DNA of 64,000 nt from Rotaria socialis (lineage: Eukaryota > Rotifera > Eurotatoria > Philodinida > Philodinidae): contig CAJNYU010002520.1 in the NCBI GenBank assembly GCA_905331475.1, positions 1 through 64,000 of the forward strand. Reading direction: 5' to 3'. Below the pieces are notes generated by a model. The model made no database searches and was not told where the DNA came from. It was given only the letters and a program-made list of their open reading frames with translations. This document shows, piece after piece, positions 34,845-48,160 of the stretch. The position numbers were made by a program, and so were the translations under genes. Positions within the stretch are counted from its first letter, which is position 1, and every line of letters begins with the position of its first letter.

Positions 34845-35486
34845 ATGAGTTCAAAAGTTAAACACGTTGTCGATGCAGCTGCACCGGTTGTTAAACGTGA
34901 TATTAACAAATGGCTTGCACCTTTACGTCAATTTCTTATGCTTGTAAAAATAATATTTTAAATGATTTCTAAGTGTTAATTCTTTTTTTTTTCTAGCGAG
35001 ATTATACACCGAATCAACGACACGAATTTGATATGTCTAAACGGTAAAAAGACCGGAACAAAAATATTTTGGTTGATTTTTATTATATATGTTTTATCTC
35101 TTTTTAAAAGAACTCAACCATCACCACTTTTACCAACTGGTTTCGCTCATAAGTTAAGTAAAAATTATTACTTGGACCGGGATGCTCGTCGGCACGTTGC
35201 ACCACCTCAAATTCTTTTTTCTAATACAACAGATCAAAGATACCTTTCAAGTAGTGCTGCACAACCGTAAATATTTCACTTCTTTTATTGTTCGACTCAT
35301 GTTTAATTATGAAATATGATTAGACAATTAACAACTGGAGCGAATACACAAACAACTGCAGCATTTGTATCAATTCCTGAAGCTGAAAAACTAACTGCTA
35401 GTTTATTAGCAGCAACAAATAATAAAGAAACCAAGACTCGTAGTCAACCTCGTCTACCGGGAAAACTTTATAATTGGGATGGTTAA
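34845..35486 (+). CDS. ndufa7: NADH dehydrogenase (ubiquinone) 1 alpha subcomplex subunit 7
   Basis: Four exons, 34845..34943, 34997..35043, 35111..35266 and 35324..35486, agree in phase and give 154 residues. The core [20 protein letters not shown], followed by YYLDRDARR and VPP-like APPQI, matches human NDUFA7 ([29 protein letters not shown], VPPS). The C-terminus KLYNWDG recalls the final KRWEL region. NDUFA7 (B14.5a) is an accessory subunit of respiratory complex I at the matrix arm. It is longer than the 113-residue human protein, mainly by extra Thr/Ala-rich sequence near the C-terminus. It starts 92 bases after the SSX2IP-like stop, with an acceptor-like CCTTTTTAG seven bases before the ATG, so it may be trans-spliced or cotranscribed. 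Confidence 0.9.
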
Positions 35487-37149
35487 TTATCTTCGTGTAT
35501 AATAGACGAATTCCTCTCTTCTTTATATCCCTTAGTTCTTATTCTTCTTTTTTTTCCTATTAGTAATCAGTATAACACTTTCTTTACTCTCTTCGATCTT
35601 CAACTTATGTCAACTTTGTTTTCGATCATAGCAAAGAAGAAAAAAAGACGTTTTCCTGTTACACATTCAAAGAGAAATGTCTTCTAGTATTATTATTAAT
35701 ATGAAGCATAATGACACAATATGATTTAGAATGAACTGAGTATGTTATCAAAATGTAGAACAATTTGAAGGGTTAGGCTATAACAAAGAAATACATTAGG
35801 TACACTATTAATGTCTAGTGACATAAACAATATAGCTATTCGTTCCTAATGGAATATAATATTTTTGAAGAAAAATTATAGATGGTTGTTCATTCAGTTA
35901 ACTTAGTTCAAGTCTGAAATCAAAGATTGCTCGAGTTCGCTCTGCAGAATATATTCTGGAATTTCAACAATACATGTCCTGAATTCAGACACGATGTTTT
36001 TCTTTTTCAAAAGTTTACAGAAGTCAGTGTGAATAAATAAAATGGTCGACGAAGATCGTATCATTTGTTGAATAATCGTCTCTGTAAACGAATTATGTCA
36101 AACAAAACATCAAGAAAAACAAAACTAAAGGAGCAATTGTTTCAATCGTCAAAATAAAGTGATCGACGAGACAACACATGCTGTTTATAAAGTGGATATA
36201 GGAATTCAATTATTCAGATTGGACGTATCTTACAATTCTTATACGATCTCAATGATTTCCGAATATTAATACTATTCATTCATTTTTTGTTCTCACAACA
36301 GAAAAAGCTAATATCTTTGAGAAGGCTGCGAAGATCTGCAAAATTCTTCTTTTTTCTACACAAATTTAATGCAGAGCGACATTTCATCTTCGTTTGTATT
36401 GAAATTGAAAATTCATTGCTACATGTTAACTAAATAATTCGTGCGTCATGAAAAACAAAAATAATCTATCGGAAGGAAGCCTCGTATCAGGATGAGAGCT
36501 TGAGAAAGGTCAATTTGTTTTAAAAATAACTGAGTTCCGTTTATATGAAAGAACTCGAGTCCTTTCTTTCTTTGAGGTAGTTATCAGGCAGTCGTCGCCC
36601 CCTATAACATTTTTGTAGAATTGCTCTGAATATTTTCAAATAGAAATTCAAGTAAACGAATAAATAAATAAATAACGACTTCATTCTTCTTTTTTCTAAT
36701 AGTTATAGAGACCGTTATCATATTGAATAGCAAAGAATAGCTGTTCGAAAGCGACCCCTTTCGTCAAGTCACCTTCACTATTTCTCTCCAACGCATATGT
36801 TTATTCATTGTTCTTTCATTCCTATTCGACCACATACATTCCGTTGTCGAAGTAAAATATGGAATTCTCATGTTTAAGTGGTAAATAAACTAGATGACAA
36901 GCAAAACAAAAAATCGAAAGAAAAATCGGACCTATTGCATCCTGTATTCATAATCTAATTTTATTTTTTTCGTTTTTATTTTAACAACAACGAATAATAA
37001 ATAAAAAATAGATTTTTGTCTCTTTAAAATATTACATTGATTGCATTTTGTTTGTTTATTTGTTTTTTAAAATTTTTTAAGATTTTGCTTCGCTTCTATA
37101 TTTTTTTTCAATCGATTATCGATTTTAGTTTCGAAAACTAAATACAAAA
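35487..37149. other. intergenic spacer
   Basis: AT-rich DNA between NDUFA7 and GIGYF, with no coding stretch, RNA gene or inverted repeat that I can support. TTTTAG close to 37130 sits about 20 bases upstream of the GIGYF ATG and could be a trans-splice acceptor. Confidence 0.35.
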
Positions 37150-40100
37150 ATGAGTTCAACTACTGTCGCTCAACAACCATTAAATTTCGGACCAGAATGG
37201 TTTGATAGATATAGATTGTTGTTTCATATTAATATATTTTTATTAATTAGGCTTCGAGCTTTATCAACACCTGAATCAACAACACCTATTCCATCGACCA
37301 GCGGTAGTGGTGGTGGAAGTGTTTTTAAATTTTCAGCAACAAAATATCGTTATTCGAAAGATGAAATCTTAGCGCTACGTGCTAATGTAACTCAACGTCT
37401 ATCGGAAGATGTAAGAAATGAAATAATGGAAAATTTAAAAGACGTTGAGAGTGTTTTTCGACCGAATATAATTGAACCATTATCATTGACAACACCAACA
37501 ACTGAAGAATCAGTAAACAACGAAAACCTTTCGTTTTTCTTTTGTTATCAACATAATTTTTCATTAGGCTAAAATGAATTCACTATCAAGTTATATATCT
37601 GGGCGAACACCTGGCGGTGGTGGTGGCCGAGGAGGAAATAATTCTCAACAATCACAACAGCAACATGATCCAAGAAGTAGTCGTGGTGGTTTAGTTTCTA
37701 ATGGACGTGGTAGTGGACCGAGAGGCAGAGGCAAGAGCAAAACAACGATTTCATATTGATTTTATAAAAAGAAAAAAAAACGATTTCTCTAGGTGGACGT
37801 GATCATGCATTTGGTCCGACTCGTGGGAATAATAATGCGGAAGATAGTGGAGATACTGGTGGTGGCGATGATGCATCAGGACCATCATCGTCGTGGTCAC
37901 GGGGCGGTTATCATTCGCGTGGCGGTGGAGCCTTTGGTAATCGTGTGCGGTCTTATGATGATCGGTGAGCATTAGAAACTCTTTACTAGAAGAATTTCAA
38001 ATGGATGATTGTTGGATCAAGACTCGTGTTCGATTGATTCTTAGCATTTAAGAATATTTTTCCTAAAATATATTTCATTATAAGTGAGTTTGATTTTCAG
38101 TGAACAACCACAATCATTTCGTCGTGGTGGCACACGTCAAACATCTGATGCATGGCGTCGATCACGAGGGGATGAAGATGAAAATCATGATCAAAATGAA
38201 GATCCATCGACATCTACAAATGGTTCTGCGTCTTCTTGGGCATCTCGAGGTGGACAAACAAGACGAGGAGGAAGTTCTACCGGTACTGGTGGTGGTGGTG
38301 GTAGTGGAGGAGCAGCTTCAATGGAAAATCGTACTAAGTCAAATGATAAGTGGAGTCACACTGATGATCGATCCGGTATATAAAAATATCAATATTCTTA
38401 AGAGAGAAACATTTGTATATGTCTAGTTACTTGAGACTGTCATGAACAGACTTTTGTTAGTAGTCATCATAAGCAACTGATAAGATAGTTGAAAACGTGT
38501 TTAGATAAAATCCAGAAATTCATCATATTATTTCTTTTTTTTTCTAAAAACTAAAATAGGTTCATCCAACAGTTATGAATCAAATCACAGTCGTGGGTGG
38601 CGATCGAATGCGGCAACGTCTGATCGTGATCTCAATTCTCGGCGTCCACAACCAAAACGAGAACGTAGGAATATTAGATTTAGAAAATAACATTCTAACA
38701 TATTTTAAAATGAATTATTTAGGGATACCCGAATGGATGAATGACAACGATAACGATAACCAATTAAATAGTTCGCCATTTGAACAAGAAGCACCGTTTC
38801 CTACTGCATCATCTAAAAGACAAAGTAATGAGAATAATGAGCAATCAAAATCTCAAACTCACTCTTCAATTGATGACACATCAACCAATGCAAATGTTGT
38901 AAGTGATTGACAACAAATTTTCTTCTTAAATACATTTTTTTTCTTTTAAGCATTTGACTAAACAAAAAGATGACAATGCATCAACATTGCCAAAAACAGA
39001 TGCAAGTGTTATGAATGTTCCAAAGAAAATTGAAATCCTTGGTAGATTATTATTATTGTTATTATTTTCTTGCTAATCGTTTTCTTTTGAAATATTCTAG
39101 AACCCAAACCAATGCCTCCTGTACAACATACTCTAGCATCATGGGAAGATGAATTTGAACCGAGTGACGTAGCAACAACTGTAGTTGAAGCAACCCTTGC
39201 TGAAGTATAGAATTTCTCACATCCAAAAAAAAACACTCTATTTATATCTGTCTATTAGGATCATGATTATTCTCCACCAATATCTTCTCAAAAAACTCCT
39301 CATCCAATTTCGATAGAATCAATTCAGCCTTCTGTTGCGTCAATCATGCCACAGCAACGTGTCCAGCCATCAGCTGTGCTTATTGATGATAAACAGTGGT
39401 TTTATAAAGATCCACAAAATACAGTGCAGGGACCATTTTCATCAGCTGATATGGAACGTTGGTTTGAAGCCGGATATTTTACTATAAATTTACCTGTTAA
39501 ACGTTTTGGTGAAGCACAATTTTCATCTATACAACAATTAACAAGAGAATTAGGTCGTTTACCATTTCGTTCCGATGGCCCATCGATTCCGCCAGTTGTA
39601 CAGCAACCAATCGTGTCTGAATCACAAAAATTTAATTCTATGATATTCGGAACATCGTCAACAGCAAACAATACTTATCTCGATGATTATTTATTGCAAC
39701 AACAGCCAAGAAAAAATATACAACAGTCATTATTTAATAGGTAGAATAAACGTATCTACCGGTCATATATTTTCTGACTTTAGTTCTAATAAGAAAGTCA
39801 GTCTAATCTGGATTCTAGAATGCTGACATTGAATGAAATCCTATGCATACTGAGAAAGCACATATATGTTACGAAGTACTCATCATCTTGTCTAACGTTA
39901 TTCTGTATAGAGCAAAACAGATAAATAATAAGATTACTTTTTATCAATGAAATCAAGTCAAAATAGTTCATTTTGAGAGAAAATGCAATGTAATATTCAT
40001 CCATGAAGGACTTGCGTTTCTATAAATACGGAGCACTGAGCCAGTGACAATCGTACTCGCTAAAACATTGAGATAACTTCAATGTATAGTTCTCATAATC

Positions 40101-43100
40101 AGTAAATTTGAAACTACGCATTTTAAAACCCATAATTTTATTGTTTTATTTTTACTTTTATGGTAGACAAACATCAATGCCTCTACCAATAGTTGATCCA
40201 AAACCGGTTACGTCTCCAACAATGATAAATCCTCAATTACAAGCATATTTTGCATCTCAACAACAATCCCAATCCCAAGCATCTCTGTTTTCATCAAATC
40301 TTGCTAATGATCCTGCAATAGTCTACCCGCAACAACCTCAGTTACAACGTAGTACATCGACAACAAATCAGCAACAACCATTATTTGATGAACTTCATCA
40401 ACATTCATTTCGTCAAATACCTTCCCAATCGAATACATCAGGATCGTCGACGACATCATTTTTCGGTACAACTCTATCAATGCCACAATCCCAAAAGCCA
40501 GACGATATAATGACGCGTCTAGCTCAAGCAATGCAAAGTCATGGACAACAACAGCAAGAGAAAGTTGAGGAACAACGTCGTCTTGACCAACAACGACGTG
40601 AAATTGACCTCGAACGGTTAAAATTAACTCAACAAGCTGAACAATTACGTGTACAACGTGAAGATGAAGAACGACGTCAGTTCGAACAGAAACAAAAATT
40701 TGAAGAAGAGCTGCGTAAGAAAAATGAAGCTAGTGTTAATAGCAAAAATATGATATTTGATCAAATGAAAGAAATGGCTAAAACAATGGATCAGAAAAAA
40801 CAACAGCAACCAGTTAAACCTCAAGTTCAACCTAAAGTTGAACTTGATCCATTTTTAGCTTTTCAACAATCTCTTCAATATCAGAAAGATCAACAAGCGA
40901 AAATTGAAGCACAAAAGTAAAAAACAATATTCCTTGCATGAACGAACTTTTTAAAATCATTTTTCTAGAGCGGAAAATGTTCGTCGCTTTCAACAACAAC
41001 AACAACAACGAGAACATGCTCAGCAGCTACAACAACAACAATCATTTAAACTACCAGAAACCGCCAATTGGGCAAGACAATCATCTCATAGTGATCAGAT
41101 TCAAAAGTTAAATTTTGCCGAAATCCAAAAGCAAGAACAAGAAGAAGAAAGACGTGTACGAGATGCAGCACTTGCTGCTCAACAGCTCGTATGTTAACAT
41201 CATCGAAAGAGAAAAAAGCACAATACCGATACGCATTTCTATTTTATTAGGCTAAAAGTGACAATGTGAATATTCCAAGCTCATCATCAAGTAATAAACC
41301 TGGTTCATGGGCGCGAACACTATTTGCTGGCAGTACTCATAATAATAATAATAATAATAATAATCGAAATAATTATCTCTCATCAGATCAGGAAATCACA
41401 GAACCTACGTCACCAGATTCACCAACAACATCATTTAATCAACAGGCAACAAACGCGGTACTATCTATTTTAAATATTCATGTATGTCGTGCTGTAGTTG
41501 TATTGCATGATTGTATTTATTTAATCTTTTTAACGTTCAGTAGATCATTTTTGACAACAGAAAAAAAGAATGTTTTCTTTTTAGCCTAAATCTCGTTCAG
41601 CTGCAAGTCAACAGTCAGCACCATGGAATGCTACGAGTGCTACACCATCCAATACATCACTTCAAGATATTCAGCGACAACAGCAATCTCAAGTAAGGGA
41701 TTTTACGGATTCGAAATTTGAGTAAAAATCTTTTTATCAGAACTGAACAAATCTGTTCGTGTTAGTTTTGCTTATTATAAATTTAGAGAAAGATTATAGG
41801 AGATTTTGCGGTATAATAACAGCAAAAAAAAGTCATAGGTACTAATTAGCGTTTGAAGACTCGGATTAGCAAAATTTTATTTCTAAATTTGGATGTGAAA
41901 TATGGATATAAATACAGAGTAAATCAAAGATCAACAGGCTACTTGTTATATCATTCCGCTACGAACTGTAGCAAATAAAGTATTTTGAAATTAATCTCGA
42001 ACATTATATATCCTGGACTGTGATTCTCGTCAGACTAGAATTCAGTTTACTCTATGCAGGATTTTTCATTAGTAATAGATTTAACAAAAACGAAACTCAT
42101 AGTTATAAGTGTCTTAAGTATCGTGAGTGGAAAAACTCTTGTTATATGTAACTTGCCGAGCGTTCTCTAGCTATTATCAAAAATAAATTTTGTTCAAATT
42201 TCAAATTGATGGAATCTTTGAAAAATAGCTTTCTTTTACATTTGTAGTTTACATTACTTTTAATGTTCCCTTTCAGATTGAACCGAAACAGACAGTACAA
42301 CAGCCGCAACCGCAACCACAACCACAACAACCAACACAGTTAAGTTCATCTGGTCATTCAACACCAGCATGGGGTGGTGTTTTTCAACAGCCTACACCAC
42401 CTTCATCATCATCCATATTCTGGGGCGATACTCAACCAAGTCCATCACCACCAGCTAAACCTGCCGCAACTAGTAACACTAAACCATTGTATGTATAAAT
42501 TTTATTCGCAAAATCCAAAAGAAAAGCTCATTTCAATAGAACACCATGGACTGAAATAAAATCTGCCGCAGCATCCTCATCGTCAACAACAAAATCAAAT
42601 CTAGCACATGCTGAATTATCAAAAAGTGAACGTGAAGTAAAATGTCTTTTTTCAACGACACGCACACAGGATGCATTATCGAAATGGACACAAACACAAT
42701 TCAAAGATAATTTACAGGCTATTGATGGTAAATAATATTAGTTGTTCTGTTTTTTTTCCTCTTCAAATCTCATTTCTCTTTTTCATTTATTCAAGTTCCA
42801 ACACTTGTTCAATTATTAAAAGATATCGATAGTTCAGATGAAATTATTGAATATGTTCAACCATACATAGGTTCTGTTATTAAAGCGAGAGAATTCGCCA
42901 GTGATTTTATTGTCAAACGTAAACAATTAGCCAATGCTGAAGTATATAATTTATTATAACAACATTTCATGTTGCATTTCTATTGTTTTGCTTCATTTAG
43001 CCCGAATTAGATAATGAACGTTTACATGAATTAGCTATGGCACCAACGTCATCGAATTCGGGTAATGGCGGTGATGAAGGCTTTCAATTAGCGAGTAATG

Positions 43101-43216
43101 GACAAAAGAAGAAAGCTAAAAAAACGAAAGGACAAAAGATCGATGTTAAACAACTTGGTTTTATGGTTAACAATCGACCAGAACACCGAGATGATATTGA
43201 TAAAGTACCTATGTAA
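37150..43216 (+). CDS. gigyf: GRB10-interacting GYF protein (GIGYF/PERQ)
   Basis: Eighteen exons give 1316 residues: 37150..37199, 37251..37512, 37568..37730, 37793..37964, 38101..38375, 38560..38664, 38723..38898, 38951..39041, 39101..39204, 39259..39740, 40167..40916, 40969..41188, 41251..41481, 41585..41692, 42277..42488, 42540..42727, 42796..42941 and 43001..43216. The N-terminus NFGPEWLRALS and the 4EHP-binding motif YRYSKDEILAL (about residues 50-60) are diagnostic. RGG/Gly-rich stretches follow. The GYF domain at about 511-570 reads QWFYKDPQNTVQGPF, then MERWFEAGYF. A long Gln/Glu coiled coil comes next, and the C-terminus has a KKKAKKTKGQK stretch. GIGYF proteins bind 4EHP and the CCR4-NOT complex to repress translation and clear stalled messages. 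Length matches human GIGYF2 (about 1300). The intron after exon 3 appears to use a GC donor. Confidence 0.93.
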
Positions 43217-45282
43217 AACATTCATAAACTACAAAGTATCTCTCGTGTGCGCCATTTGTATATATATATATCTTCTTTTTTTTTCTTCTTTTTTGTCCCT
43301 TCCTAACGTAAAGGTTTTCTGTTTTTTTTTTTTTATTACTATTATTCATCATCATTCAAAATGCGCGCACTTCGATCTCTCTATATAAGCTTTTTAAAAG
43401 TATAAGTGTGTGTATGCAGTTTTCTCCTTTTTTTCTCTGTTGTCGTCTAACCCAATCGCGCGTCGTTTACTTCACATTTATTATCATCTGTAAACACGTA
43501 CACACATTTTCGTTCGTTCATTTTTTTTTCTTCTTGTTGTCTAATGTGTTGGTTTTCTTCTACTATTCTCTACTTCTATTATTATTATTAAAGAAAAAAG
43601 AACCCGGACAGACAGAGAGATCAAATGAAAATGATAAAAATATCTTCTTTTTTGTATTTCTATAAGATCATCAATTCGATATGATTTGTTTGATTCAAAT
43701 CAAGACATAGCGGTATTGATGATAAATCTCACAGCATTTAATCAATCAGTTTCGGTGTTCTTAACATGAAAATTCTTGAGATTCGTTATTTTTTAGGTCA
43801 AGAAATCTCTTCAACAAACGCTTCAGATAATCGAAATCTTATTCATTATTGTAAATACCACAAGATAAAACTGTCTTATCTACAATGAAGCAAACGCACG
43901 GAAAAATTTTGCTATGAAAATAAAAGCGAATCGAAGACGTGCCAGAAAGCCTGTATTTCTTCTTAATCCAATCTAAGAAAGTCAATTTAATTCTATTTCC
44001 AGAATCATTGAAAGACAAACTTGAACGAATCGAGCGGGAACTCTTAGTGTGCAAGAGTTTATTGTAGTCTAATCATATTGGGAAATATATTCGACTGACT
44101 TGACACGATATAAAAAATCAAATACCCCCCCCCCTTAATTAATTAGTTTTTTGCTAATTACAAACTTTCATTAGCGTTTTTCCATCAAAATATGTCTGAT
44201 TCTTCGAATCTTAAGCTGGAAATATTAAGAGAATGGATTCACAATTCTAATGAGACCCTTAAAACCCTGAAAATCACCTGAGTTTTCTGAAAAATCTTTT
44301 AAATTAAATATTAGGAAAAAATGCGATTCTTAATACAAGACCTCCCTGGAAAATTTTTACGCTGGAACATAGTAGAAGACCCGGGGTCTTTTATTGTGGT
44401 GGTGGGGGGGGGGGCGGTACAGTACGGCGCTATTTCTACTTATTCACATAAGCCATCTTTATATTTTGTACATCACGCAAAAGTTATATCTTATCTACGG
44501 TATTTTATTCATGCAAAGGTTAAACTCATTAGCTGATCACTGGAGTGTATTAGAAACTTTTTCAATTCAACGTCATGATTTTCATTCCATTCCACACCAT
44601 TAGAGGATATATGAAGGATGATTTAAAAGAGAATTAATCTATCATGAAACAATGAATCATAAATATATCAGCTTGATTTACTTATATTTTGCGAGACAAT
44701 GAATTTTTTCCTCTAGAAAATTCCCAAATTATGTATCGCATTTTATTTTACTAATCTGAAAGTTTTCTATGAATTTATCCTTTTCATCGTCAAGCTTCAA
44801 TGAAATCATCAAATGAATTAACTATCAAAGTATCACTTTATATTTGTACTAACTAATTGAAACACCGATAAAAATAGAATTGAATAGAGCAGAGAATATT
44901 GCTATTCCATTATGTGAAAGTTTTTTCCGGAACAAAAAATTCCACTTGTTAAAAAGTACATATTTTCCAGTTGACATCCATTCTTTTCAAAAGTTTTATT
45001 CAAGAGTCTTTAACGCGTATGAAAATTTAGTTGAAAACTAAACATATTTTTCGTGTAAAAAAGATCTGTCATCAAATCCACTAATTTATGCAAATCAATC
45101 ACAATTAATTTATTTCCTTCCTATTAATATTCAACAAACATATAATTTATAAAATAAATATCTGTTCATAATAAAAATTCCTATCAAGACAAAAAATAGC
45201 CTACATAATTATTTCCCAAATGCATTTTCATCTATGATTTGTCTTAAACTAAAAAGAATAATAACACAGAATAAATTCCTCT
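43217..45282. other. convergent intergenic spacer
   Basis: Lies between the 3' ends of GIGYF (plus) and the RING gene (minus). The first 450 bases are T-rich, as expected of a 3' untranslated region. A run of 10 C (44125-44134) and a run of 11 G (44404-44414) are unusual in this AT-rich DNA. No coding region was seen. Confidence 0.4.
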
Positions 45283-46245
45283 TTAATATTCATTCAAGAC
45301 AAAACCATAACTAACTCGTTCAACAACTTGTTGACAAAATAATTGTTGTTGTGCTGTCAATCGAATGTTGGCTTGACTAATTCCATTAAGTAGTTTATAT
45401 AAGAATTCTGATGCTTGTTTCGTTTCTCTATTGAAACAAAAAACAAAATTAATTATGATCTTTGCATCATTTTTTACTGTATCATTTTATTTCCAAATAC
45501 AGAAATTTTATCGAATGGCACTTGATATTGTACTGAATCGGCCTATTAAAATACAAATATTTTTCTGTTGTTCGCCAAGAAAAACAAAAATATTTACTTG
45601 CCGAAGAATTGTTTTAGCACAAAAATCATTTTGTTTATTAAGAAATGCATTACGCTAAAATAGGAAACGACTCCATAACAAAAAAAAGACATTCTTTTTT
45701 TATTCGTACATACTTGATCTAATGTTGAAATCATTTGTTCCGAAGTTCGATGCCTTGTTTGCTCTTCAAACCACCGTCGAGCACGACTATTCGATGATAT
45801 CATCACATCGACATCGTCATTTTGTTTCTATTCAAATAAAATACAAATGACTGATCTACTATGAGATTTTCAATTCATACTTTTCGTAAATCCATACAAG
45901 TTAAATTTGTCGATGAGCATTGACATATTTTACATGTTGGCATGAGACCTTGAAAAGCTTGAATAGAGAAGCTTTTAAAAGAGATTAATTTCAAACTAAT
46001 TCAATACTACTTGTTTGTCCGCATTGTTCACAATAGAAATGACCACAACTAGTAACAAAACTTGCCCGATTCATATTTTGATGAATCATCAATGGACAAA
46101 AACATATGTTACAATAGAATTGATTTATTGGAGATTTTAAAGATTTTGTTTGAGATGAAGATATCCGATTATTATTATCGTGACCTTGTCGGGATAATGT
46201 TACCGACATCGAAGATAAAACTTTCGACGAGCTATCACAATGCAT
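45283..46245 (-). CDS. RNF212/ZIP3-like RING E3 ligase
   Basis: Six exons, 46245..46011, 45948..45881, 45827..45714, 45654..45598, 45542..45478 and 45427..45283, agree in phase and give 227 residues. After a polar N-terminal extension of about 45 residues comes a RING finger: FYCNICFCP, then SFVTSCGHFYCEQC, then TCKICQC. This spacing and the TxCGHxYCxxC core match the RNF212/ZIP3/Vilya group, in which vertebrate RNF212 begins CNRC, LTNCGHVYC, CLIC. The rest is helical (ARRWFEEQTRHRTSEQMIST), as in the coiled-coil part of that group. Those proteins are SUMO or ubiquitin ligases that stabilise crossover intermediates on meiotic chromosomes. The extension before the RING is unlike RNF212, where the RING is at the very start. 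Another small RING family remains possible. Confidence 0.7.
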
Positions 46246-47169
46246 TGAGAAAATAAAATAACCGTTAAAATTTATTTAAAATGTTTGCTCGTTCGTTCTG
46301 TACGGTATAGCACATTAAACTAAATCGAAGGCACGATGACTAGTGTAATTTTGTATTCGAATTAAATTTACATTAAGTCAAAGTTCATTTTATTCATTTA
46401 TCTTGTATTTAAAACCTCATGAAAATTTGTCAGCTATGATAAAAAAAAAGAGTTTTGAATCCGAATTTAAGTTTCAATCCAACTGTTTGCATCAACTCAA
46501 ACAAGTACTCCAATGTTGCGACATACTTTCTATAGACTGTTTGCATTTTTACTACGTACACGTTTTATAACTTTATCAAACAATCATAACACTGATCTCC
46601 TAATGGTCAAATCATAATGAGATATTCATTTTTTTTGTTCAACACGGGTCAGGGTTCAACTTGACAAGCCATCATTTTTGTTATGTAAAGACATTAGCTA
46701 AATTCAACTATTGAGTAATCAATGAGCCGATGAAAAATAAAATCTTACTACTATATCAAACAATAGAAGTTTATCATAAATCTATAGAAAAACAAACTCT
46801 TTGTTTATGTTTTAATTTTAATGGTTTTATCTTTATATGTTTCCTTTTTATACCTTATATTAAGTAAATGCACTATCTTATTATTTACGCATTTCAATGG
46901 TAATTATTTCGTATTATAGATCGATGATGTAAAAGCATTAAAAATAATATTCATTAAAATGTCTGTCTATGTATTATAATATAAATGCAATCATTGAAAA
47001 TAAACAATGGAGTAGGCTTCGACCGAAAATGGAAGCGTCTAGGAACGAAAGAATCTATTAAGGTCAATATTCGCTCATTGCAATTATGTTTCTATTGACT
47101 CTTGTATTTGTCTTTCTTCATGGGAAATATTAACTGTGAGAAATAATCCTATTCAATTTCAATCGCGTA
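46246..47169. other. spacer upstream of the RING gene
   Basis: AT-rich non-coding DNA. It contains the 5' flank of the minus-strand RING gene and nothing else I can identify. Confidence 0.35.
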
Positions 47170-48160
47170 TACATCACTAAGCATTGAAGATCATCTTTAT
47201 TTGAATAGTAATTTAATTCATGGCTATCAAAAATTGAGGGAAAAAATACAACAACATTGATTTTATTGTTTTATTATAGTATTCAACGTGAAGGTAATAC
47301 AAAGAAATATTTTCTCATATCAACTTCAAATCAAATTGTCCTCTAGATGTGTAAAAGTTCAAATTTGTATAAATCGTTTTATTGCACGAATGATTTCGAA
47401 GATGAATTTCAGTTGATTACAATGATTTTTCTCCTGTTAAACTCAATGATAGTTGCAATGCAATAACTGGATATATGACATTGTCTGACATATATACATC
47501 ATCAATTTCAATATGGTTAGAAACTAGTTCAATGCTTCAACAGAATCGTCAACATCATGCAATGCTATTAATTGCAAATAGAAATCATATTTTAGTCAGT
47601 GCTATTAAAGTAACTGAATTCTTTTAATAGTAGTACAAGAGCATAAGCTCTTGTTTCAAGTAATATCGCCTAAAGATGTATATTATAATCAACAATATTA
47701 TTAAACAATAGAACGCATATTCATTGCTCGAGGAGTTATAGACAATATCCAAACAACTTTATTCCATTATAATCCAACCTATCTGATGAAAGATAGCCAT
47801 TGTAAAACTCCTACAGCAGAATAGTATTGACTGACAGCCGTGTTCTTGTTACTCGTGCTGCAATAGCGCCAAATTTGATCTAATAACAAAGACACAAATA
47901 ACAACAACTGATAGGATGTGAACTCGATGATATTATTGTGCGGCTGTTTCTCAGTTGGATACGACTGTATTAATCGTAGGTGGGTTTAATGTCAAAAGTC
48001 TTATAACAGCAAATGCTAAATAATACATATTCTATCAGCAGACTCATTTGTTTCTATTGTCAACGTAAATTTGAATGGTACAACAAATGTCATCAGTCAA
48101 TTCTATCAAATGTTGTTTGTTTCAACGTCAAACGAATATGTTATATTTTATCAGCAGTAA
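47170..48160 (+). pseudogene. decayed protein-coding region, unknown family
   Basis: Several plus-strand open pieces lie in order but in different frames with interruptions between them. They include IEDHLYLNSNLIHGYQKLRE (near 47185), SDIYTSSISIWLETSSMLQQ (near 47485), RGVIDNIQTTLFHYNPTYLM (near 47735) and SIVNVNLNGTTNVISQFYQM (near 48055). Their composition is far more protein-like than the surrounding spacer and reads as one former gene. No domain is recognised, and no intact copy is seen in the window. Some gaps could be introns rather than damage, so a divergent working gene with odd splicing is not fully excluded. Confidence 0.45.

Noticed and set aside
43098-43665. Frames in the GIGYF 3' region
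   Set aside because: They are made of the last exon in another frame and T-rich 3' untranslated sequence.
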